Assembly: GCF_002211105.1 (NCBI RefSeq)
Contig: NZ_JPUA01000025.1
Location: 22,799-80,141, forward strand
Reading direction: 5' to 3'
Source of the DNA: Halomonas campaniensis
GTDB taxonomy: Bacteria; Pseudomonadota; Gammaproteobacteria; Pseudomonadales; Halomonadaceae
Length of the DNA stretch: 57,343 bases
Part shown: positions 32,837-41,100 of the stretch, in pieces
Layout: each line of letters starts with the position of its first letter
Numbering within the stretch: the stretch's first letter is position 1
The notes under the pieces: model-generated
Seen by the model: the letters and a program-made list of their open reading frames with translations, nothing else
What the model was told of the DNA's origin: nothing
The model's database searches: none
Position numbers and translations under genes: made by a program

Positions 32837-34060
32837 TTAAGCGCGCTTCGCCTCTTGCGACTGGCAAGCAGCAGCGGTGAACAGCACATCGGTAGAGGAG
32901 TTGAGGGCGGTTTCGGTGGAGTCCTGTACCACGCTGATCACAAAGCCAATCGCCACCGCCTGCATGGCCACTTCCGTGGGAATACCGAACAGGTTGGCGG
33001 CCATGGGAATCAGCATCAGTGAGCCGCCCGCCACGCCTGAAACGCCGCAGGCCGCCAGCGCTGAAACCACACAAAGTAGCAGCGCCGTGGGAAAGTCGAC
33101 GCTAATGCCCAGCGTATGAGTGGTTGCCAGAGTAATTACCGTAATAGTAATGGCCGCACCGCACATATTGATCGTCGCGCCCAGCGGAATGGAAATGGAG
33201 TAGGTGTCAGGGTCGAGCTTTAGGCGGCGGCATAGCTCCAGGTTCACCGGGATATTCGCTGCCGAGCTACGGGTGAAAAAGGCGGTAATCGCACTGCCGC
33301 GCAGGCACGTAAATACCAGGGGATAAGGGTTTTGCCGGGTGGTGAAGTAAACCAGCAGCGGGTTGCTCACTAGCGCGACAAACAGCATGCAGCCCAAAAT
33401 CACACCCAGCAGTTGGGCGTAGTTGAGCAACGCCGCAACGCCGGATTCTGCCAGCGTGCCTGCCACCAAACCAAAGATACCCAGCGGCGCTAAACGAATC
33501 ACCAGTGTCACAATGCGGGTGATCGCTGCAGATAAATCGCTCAATGCTTGGCGGGTGGTATCGCTGGCTTGACGCAGGGTCAAACCAAGGCCGATAGCCC
33601 AGGCCAAAATAGCGATAAAGTTAGCCTCCATGAGTGCACTAACCGGGTTAGCCACCGCATTCAACAGCAGGTCGCGTAGAACGCTAAAAATATCCCCGGG
33701 CGGGTTGCCGTCAACTTGCCCCAAATCTAACGTAAGCTCCGTGGGAAACAGGAAGCTGGCTGCCACCGCAATCAGCGCGGCGATCAGTGTACCTACCACA
33801 TAGAGCACCAGCACGGGGCGAATGTGGGTGGGTTGGCCTTTCTGATGAGCTGAGATCGCTGCGGCTACCAGTACAAACACCAAAATGGGCGCCACCGCCT
33901 GCAAAGCGGCGATAAAGAGCTGACCAAGCAGGGCCACGTTGCTTGCAATGTTTGGCGCAAACAGGGCGAGCGCCACCCCGGCAACGATACCGATTAAAAT
34001 CTGCGGGATAAGGCCCAGTCGAATAAGTGGCTGGAAAACGGTGCGGGCGGTGGCGATCAT
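32837..34060 (-). CDS. sstT: Sodium/serine-threonine symporter SstT
   Basis: A 407-residue DAACS-family symporter. The length and the motifs [20 protein letters not shown] (hairpin and SSAAN motif) and [19 protein letters not shown] match SstT closely. It takes up serine and threonine with sodium, a natural choice for a halophile. The start codon is followed upstream by an unusual run of ten G residues (C on the coding strand), 24-33 bases before the ATG. Confidence 0.92.
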   Translation of the reverse strand: MIATARTVFQPLIRLGLIPQILIGIVAGVALALFAPNIASNVALLGQLFIAALQAVAPILVFVLVAAAISAHQKGQPTHIRPVLVLYVVGTLIAALIAVAASFLFPTELTLDLGQVDGNPPGDIFSVLRDLLLNAVANPVSALMEANFIAILAWAIGLGLTLRQASDTTRQALSDLSAAITRIVTLVIRLAPLGIFGLVAGTLAESGVAALLNYAQLLGVILGCMLFVALVSNPLLVYFTTRQNPYPLVFTCLRGSAITAFFTRSSAANIPVNLELCRRLKLDPDTYSISIPLGATINMCGAAITITVITLATTHTLGISVDFPTALLLCVVSALAACGVSGVAGGSLMLIPMAANLFGIPTEVAMQAVAIGFVISVVQDSTETALNSSTDVLFTAAACQSQEAKRA

Positions 34061-34083
34061 TGCGCAACTCTCAGGTAGTAAAA

Positions 34084-34093
34084 GGGGGGGGGG
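34084..34093. repeat. Ten-base poly-G tract upstream of sstT
   Basis: Ten consecutive G residues lie 24-33 bases upstream of the sstT start codon, in the leader or promoter region. Tracts of this length can slip during replication and alter expression, but they are also prone to sequencing error. A 7-bp hairpin (TAGCGGC/GCCGCTA) lies just beyond, at 34096-34114. Confidence 0.7.
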
Positions 34094-34280
34094 CGTAGCG
34101 GCGTTTAGCCGCTAACGCGCCTGAAAGGGGCGGTATTCTATCAGCTACAGGCATGACGCGGGCGACTGGGTAAAAAAACGCGCAGGCTATATACTGCGCC
34201 CGCCGTTGAGTGTGAATAATCATCTATCACTTAGCCCGCAACTTGCTGTTTGCTTCTAAAAAAATGCAGGGAACTTTCCA

Positions 34281-34610
34281 ATGCGAATCAGAACGTTGTT
34301 AATTGCGCTTATTGCACTATGTGCTTCATCGCTGGCGATGGCTGCTGACTACTATGTGGATATCACCAACCGAACGGGTTACACCATCTACTATATGTAC
34401 GTGAGCCCCGGGAATTCGAAAAGCTGGGAAGAGGACGTGCTGGGCAACGATGTCTTAATGAACGGCGACACCCAGCGAGTCACGCTAACGGGCTATACCA
34501 ACCCCTATTTCGATATTCGCTTAGTTGATGAGGATGAGGACAGTTATACCTTCTGGAACGTGGATGTCTCAACACAAGACATCATCGTCACGCTGGATCA
34601 CTTGGATTAA
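34281..34610 (+). CDS. Small exported acidic protein of unknown function
   Basis: A 109-residue protein with a clear signal peptide (residues 1-21, cleavage after AMA). The mature part is about 88 residues, rich in Tyr, Asp and Val, with alternating beta-strand character (YYVDITNRTGYTIYYMYVSP, then IIVTLDHLD). There are no cysteines in the mature part. AGGGA precedes the start. I do not recognise a named family with confidence; similar small secreted beta-rich proteins occur in Pseudomonas relatives. It is monocistronic, with its own terminator. Confidence 0.75.
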   Translation: MRIRTLLIALIALCASSLAMAADYYVDITNRTGYTIYYMYVSPGNSKSWEEDVLGNDVLMNGDTQRVTLTGYTNPYFDIRLVDEDEDSYTFWNVDVSTQDIIVTLDHLD

Positions 34611-34631
34611 TGTCTGTATTCATGCAATAAA

Positions 34632-34664
34632 AATGCCCCTGCCTCATTCGCGGGCAGGGGCATT
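34632..34664. terminator. Terminator hairpin between two small genes
   Basis: AATGCCCCTGCC pairs perfectly with GGCAGGGGCATT across a nine-base loop. A-rich sequence precedes it, so it can also terminate transcripts arriving from the opposite direction. Confidence 0.75.
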
Positions 34665-34704
34665 AGCAAATGATGCTTGTTGCCTTGGCGATCTAGCTTT
34701 TAGG

Positions 34705-35025
34705 TCAAGCCGCCACGACGTCGAGAGCAGCGGGAGTGGTTTTTTGCGGTTTGCGGATGGTTTCGTCGTTATCCGCAGATAGCTCACTGCTGCCAACCAT
34801 CTCCGTATATCCGCGCTGTGTTAAAGCAAGCACTTCAGGGGAAGTGCCCCACTTCATCAACATCTCATCCAGCACTTGATCGGCTTTTTCAGCCTGGCCC
34901 CAGCGGGTAAGCAGTTGGGCAATGGCGTAGTCGCACTCGGGGGTGTCGAATAGCTCATCCTTGATGTCTTGAATGGCGATGTGAAGGCCCGCCTGGGAAA
35001 GGTCGTTTGACGTTTCACTATGCAT
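34705..35025 (-). CDS. Small helical protein of unknown function
   Basis: A 106-residue cytosolic, acidic protein; no signal peptide. Predicted helices around residues 10-65 (AIQDIKDELFDTPECDYAIA, then LLTRWGQAEKADQVLDEML) look like a short tetratricopeptide-type pair. I chose the ATG at 35025 because CGGAG lies upstream; the longer frame extends into non-conserved sequence. It is 141 bases downstream of the glucan synthase on the same strand and may be coexpressed with it. Function unknown. Confidence 0.6.
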   Translation of the reverse strand: MHSETSNDLSQAGLHIAIQDIKDELFDTPECDYAIAQLLTRWGQAEKADQVLDEMLMKWGTSPEVLALTQRGYTEMVGSSELSADNDETIRKPQKTTPAALDVVAA

Positions 35026-35166
35026 ATCACGGCTCCGTGTGATTGCTAATGGTTCGACGGTTAACTTGAGATAACCGCCTGCATTTGAGTTGTACGTGTG
35101 TTGTACGAAACTGAGCTTAATATAGTCGTGAGTGAGAAGCAAATGCGAAAAAGGCTGTGGCAAAGG

Positions 35167-38100
35167 TTATTGCTCCGTGGCTGTAGTTTGCTTGATAAAT
35201 ACCTCTAGATGATGCTGTTTGCCATCCAGCGGAATGCGCACTTCACCTTGCTGGCGGGTGAGTATTCGGCCATCAAGCTGGGCGCTGGGCGACTCATTGG
35301 CGGTGATGACCTTAACCGTATAGCGGGTGTTGGCAATGTTCAGCGTTGCGCTATAGCCTGGCCAATCCTGGGGAAGGCAGGGGGCTAGCACCAACCAGCC
35401 ACCTTCTCGGCGAATGCCCAGAATGCCCTCCACCCCGGCGCGGTACATCCAGCCCGCTGAGCCTGTGTACCATGTCCAGCCGCCGCGTCCGGTATGAGGC
35501 GCAACCGAATAGACATCCGCGGCCACCACGTAGGGTTCGACGTGATAACGAGCGACCTCCTCGGCGGTACGGGCATGATTGATCGGGTTGAGTAGCGCAA
35601 AAAGCCTATGCGCTTTACTGCCCTCGCCGAGCTTGGCAAAGGCGAGAATTGCCCACATTGCGGCATGGCTATATTGGCCACCGTTCTCGCGCATACCGGG
35701 TGGGTAGCCGCCGATATAGCCAGGGTCGCGCTGGGGCTGATCGAAGGGGGGCCAGAACAGTAGCGCAAGCTGCTCATCGTGCCTAACCAGCTCGCGTTCC
35801 ATTGATGCCATGGCGAGGGCTGCGCGGTGGGAGTCTGCTGCCCCTGAGAGTACCGCCCAGGTCTGGGCAATCGAATCAATTTGGCAGGCGTCGCTCTCTC
35901 TGCTGCCCAGCCAACTGCCGTCATCGAAGGTTGCCCGTCGGTACCACTGGCCGTCCCAGGCGTTGCTTTCCAGCGCAATACGCAGCGCAGTGATATGGGC
36001 GCGCCAACGCTCGGCGCGTGGAGTGGCTGAAGGCGCTTGTTTTTCGCGTTGCTGAGCATAGGGTAGAAACAGCTCCAGGGTATGCACCAGCAGCCACCCT
36101 AGCCACACGCTTTCGCCTTCGCCTGCTTCGCCAACGCGGTTCATGCCATCGTTCCAATCGCCGCCACCGATCAACGGCAAGCCGTGCTCGCCGGTTAGCT
36201 CAATGCTCTGATCCAAGCCGCGGGCGCAGTGCTCAAATAGCGAGGCGGTTTCCCCAGCAATCATCGGTTGGAAAAAGCAGTCGTGCTCTTCAGGCGCTAA
36301 TTCGGCACCTTCCAGAAAACTCACCGGCTCGTCGAGCACGGCGGTGTCGTGGGAAGTGGCAATATAGCGGGCGCAGGCATAGGCCAGCCAGACCCGGTCA
36401 TCGGAAATACGCGTACGCACCCCCTGGCCGGAGTGGGGCAGCCACCAGTGCTGGACATCGCCTTCGACAAACTGGCGTGAGGCGGCGCGGAGCAGGTGTT
36501 GGCGAGTGGTTTCGGGGCTGGTGAAGGTTAACGCCATGCCATCCTGCAACTGGTCGCGGAAGCCATAGGCGCCGCTGGCCTGGTAGAATCCGGAACGTGC
36601 GGTAATTCTGCAGGCAATGGTTTGGTACATCAGCCAGCCGTTGAGCATGATGTCCATGGCGCGGTCAGGGGTGGAAACTTGTATCGCGTTAAGCTGCGTT
36701 TGCCAGTGCGCAGTGACCAGCGCGAGCTCCGCGTCAATGTCTGCCTGGCGATAGCGCGCGATCAGCGATTTGGCCTCAGCGGTTGAACTGCTTTGCCCCA
36801 TCAATACAACGATATCGACGCTTTCACCTGCCCCTAGCGTTACGCTGCGGTTTAGCGCGGCGCAAGGATCCAACCCCGCACCGTGGGTGCCGGAAAGCGG
36901 CGCCTGGCTGCGCAGCCCCGCGGGCGACCCCAGGCTGCCGCCGTGGCCGATAAATTCGCAGCGGTCAGCCGTCCAGGAGGTTGGCTGGGTGCCGATATCC
37001 AGAAACGCTACCCGGCCAGGGAAATTTATGTTCCAGGGATTCTCTACCAGCAGCGCGCCGCTGTTGGCATCTGGGTGCGAGATTAGAAAAGGTGCTGAAC
37101 CGCTGCGCGACGTGCCCAGCACCCATTCGGCATAAGCCGTCACGGAGAGCTTGCGTGGCCGACCGGAGTGATTGCTAAGGCGTAGCCGCGAAATCCTAAG
37201 CGGGTCTTCTAATGGCACGAAGTGCAGCAGCTCCAGGGCAATCCCATCCGCTTGATGCTCGAATTGGCTATAGCCAAAGCCGTGTCGTGCCAAGTAGCGG
37301 CCGTGATCCCGTAAAGGGTGGGCAGTCGCGGTGAAGAGCGCCATCGTCTCATCATCGCGAACATAGATCACATCGCCGCTGGGATCCATTACGGGGTCGT
37401 TTGACCAGGCCGTCAGCTGGTTTTCGCGGCTGTTATCCGCCCATACATAGCCCGCGCCTTCTGCTGATACCTGAAAGCCGAAGCCAGCGTTGGCGACCAC
37501 GTTGATCCACGGCGCGGGCGTTGAGCTCCCCGCCTCAAGCGTCGTCACGTACTCACGTCCTTTCTGAGCAAAGCCGCCCAGGCCATTAAAAAACTCAAGC
37601 GCTGGGAGTGGCGTTTCGTTGGCATTGTGCGGGGTGTGCCTGGGCAGGGGACGTTTGACCAACGCTTGGGGCGATGTTGTGGCGAGGCGTGTGGGCAGCG
37701 TCAGAGCCAGTTGGTTAGCTATGCTGCCGCGATGGGCCATTAATGCAACGCAGGCGATCGACTGAAGCTGCATACGTACTTCAAGACTTATGAGGTCGGC
37801 ACGCAATGCAATCACGGCGCCCTGAGCGAAATCTTTTTTAAGACGAGGCTGTGTTTGGCTGCTAAGCACCGCTGTTTCAATGGCCTGCTGCAGATCCTGA
37901 ATATAGGAGGAGGAGCGCTCATTGATAATCACCACGTCCACGCCCAGCCGCTTCATGCGCCAATATTCATGGGCGCGCAGCAGTTGGCGTACCTGACAAA
38001 TGTCATCAATGCTATCGATGCGCAGCAGGATAATCGGTAGGTCACCGGAAATGCCGTGTTGCCAGAGCCGCGACTGCGGCCCGGCACCCCGCACAATGGC

Positions 38101-41100
38101 CTCGGAGGACGCTCTAAAGCGGGCATCGGGGTAAAGAATGGGCGCAGCTAACCGCTGAAAGTCGGCGGCCTCTTCAGGCTGAATGCCCAAATGGCGAAGC
38201 TGTACCTGGGCTTGTGTCCAGGCGAGGGGTTTGGCGCGCTCAAAGGCGCTGCGGTCGTGGTGTTTATCAATTAGATCCATTAGCGCCTCACGGGAGGAGG
38301 CGACCACTGTCCAGTAAGCGATGCGGGCGGCTTTACCTGGGGCCACGCGCAGGCAGTAGCGCAGTGCAAAAATAGGATCCAGTACGCTGCCCACACTGCC
38401 CGAAAGGTGCTGACCCTCTGCCAGTGCTGAGGCGTGCAGCGTACTTCGGCCGCGGCCTAAAAACCGGGCCCGGTCAGTCTCGAACTCCAGCTCGCCCACG
38501 GTGTGACCCTCTACCACCGCAAAGTGAGCCGCCCACACCTGCTCTTCATCGGGTGAGCGCCGCCGCCTTGTGGCGATCAAGGCGTTGAAGGCCTCCAGAT
38601 ACTCGGTGACCACAAACATTTTGGCAAACGCAGGGTGCGCATTGTCGGCACTGGGAGCGGTCAATACTAATTCTAGATAGGAGGTGATCGTGATGTCCCG
38701 TGCGTGACGACCGCTGTTAGTGAGCGAAAGGTGGCGAACTTCGCTGTCGTCTTCGCCGGAAACCAGCACCTCCAAATGGCTGGTGATGTCGTCATGACGA
38801 TGGCTGTAGCGAGCATAATCCTCAGCAAATAGCGCATGGCTATGTTCATCCAGAGCGCCAACTGGGTGCGCAGCCGTTTGCCCGGTGGCTGTCCACACGC
38901 CGGGGTGCTTGGCATCGCGCAGAAAAATAAAGCTGCCTAAGTGGTCGCGAGTAGCGTCCGGCTGCCAGCGGCTAATGGCGACGTTGCGCCATCTGCTGTA
39001 ACCACCGCCGGTGGCCGTTAGCATTACCGAGTAGCAGCCGTTGGAGAGTAAATGGGTAACGGGTGGGCCACTGGCCGCCGTAGAAACGCGGCGAATGGTT
39101 TGTGCTTCGTTAATCATTTGACTCGCGTTTGACTTCACCTCTTCAGCGCGGGGGTGGGCTATCGCCACGTTACGCGGAACCCGCTCTTGAAGCAGCAGTT
39201 CGCTGGCTTGAATCATCGGTTCGCGGTGAAAACGGGCGCGCATCTGGCCGTGGTGGAGGGTATTAGCGATGGCCGCGATAGTCATGCCCTGGTGGTGGGC
39301 CATAAAGCTACGCACAATCACTACTTTCTCTCCGGTGGGTAGCCGTGAACGGGTGAAATCGAGCGCTTCATAAAAGCCATAGCGGCCTAATGCGCCCATC
39401 TCCGCCAAGCGTTTGAAATTACGGCAGGCGCTGCTGGGGTCAACCATGGCGGCTAACCCGGTGGCGTAGGGCGCGATTACTAGATCAGCAGAGAGCCCGC
39501 GTTTGAGTCCCAACCCCGGTACCCCAAAATTAGAGTATTGATAGGTGAACTCCCGATCACGGGCGTTATAAGCGGATTCGGAAATACCCCAAGGAGCGGA
39601 GAGCTGGGCGGCGTAGGTTTCTTGACGCTTAACCACTAGACGGTTGGTTTGCTCGAGCAGGCTGCCTCCAGGGGCGCGCATCACCAGCGACGGCATCAGG
39701 TATTCAAACATCGACCCCGACCAGGAGATCAACGCTGAGCCAAAGGTGACCGGGGTGGCAGCACGACCGAGTTTGAACCAGTGGCGGGTGGGAATATCAC
39801 CTTTGGCAATCGCAAACAGGCTAGCCAGGCGCGCCTCGGAGGCCAGTAGGTCGTAGCAACTGGTATCCAGGCAGTGGTCATCCAGCGAATAGCCAATCGA
39901 CAACAGCTGGCGCTCGCTATCGAGTAGAAAAGCGAAATCCATACCCAGTGCCAGGCGTCGCGCAGAGTCTGCAAGCTGTTGCAGGCGTAGGGCGAGTGCA
40001 CCCGCTTCAAAGTTAGGCTGGGTTTCCCGGTCATGGCCGTGTTGCGTCACTGAGGCGTGCAGGGCCTGCAACCAAAACAGCAGGTCTTCGCTGTATGGGT
40101 CGCTATGCTCGTTGAGTGGAGTACGCGCCAGCGTTAATGTGCTATCCGTCAATGCGGCGATATTTGCCAAGCATACCGGCGACATCACGTTGCCTTTCAA
40201 CTGGGCGTCTATGGCTTCTAACTGCACGCTAAGCTGAACGGTGAACTTTTCCGACAACGTGGATGCTTGCTTAAGTGTCTGACGGGCCAGGTTTAGGGTG
40301 TCAGCAATACCTTCGCGTGGGTCAGCTAAATAGCCTGCCGTCTGCCAGGTTTCGCAGGCATTGGCGATCGCGATAAGGTGCCCTGCAAGATTGCCGCTAT
40401 CCACCGTAGACACATAGCGGGGGTTCAGCGGGCGCAGGTCGTGGGTGGCGTACCAGTTATAGAAGTGCCCTCGGTAGCGGGGTAGCCCCAGCATTACGCC
40501 CAGGGTTGTTTCGAGTCGCTCAAGCGTCTCATGGGTGCCCATCCAACCGAAATCCCGCGCGGCGACTGTTGAGAGTAGATAGAGCCCCATATTGGTCGGC
40601 GAGGTGCGCTGGGCGAGGACGGGCTGAGGATCCTCCTGAAAGTTATCCGGCGGCAGGCGGTGATCGGTGGCGGTCACGAAAGTTTCGAAAAAGCGCCAGG
40701 TTCGCCGGGCAATAACCCTTAGCTCAAGGGCTTCTTCTTCCGAAATAGTGGGTTGGACAACGACGCTTGTGCTGCTGCTTAACCAGGATGCCACTGCGGG
40801 TGCGGCTAGCCAAAGCAGCGCCATGGGCAGTGTGAGGGGCCATGTGTGGCTGGCTGTCCAGAGCGCACTGATCACCACCGCTAGCCCTAGTGCGGTGCCG
40901 GGAGCCATGCGCTGATAGAACCCCATAACCGTCAGCGGCGGGCTTTTCATCGACTGGGCGGCAGATGTCCACTCCAGTAGACGCCGGTGGGTGACCAGCA
41001 CGCGGACGAGCGTTCTGGCGATGGCATCCAGCATGCGCCACGCCTGATCAGGTAAAAACAGGATCAGGAGCAGCATTTGTGCGCTACCCAGCTTTAGCTC

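Noticed and set aside
33711..34067. Alternative 118-codon frame opposite and within sstT
   Set aside because: It is an out-of-frame shadow of a well-recognised symporter gene and has no homology features.
34107..34124. A fourth copy of the Crp/Fnr-associated motif upstream of sstT
   Set aside because: Only about 11 of 16 positions fit TGTRCGYTARCGYACA and the left half is absent. The resemblance comes from a local hairpin.
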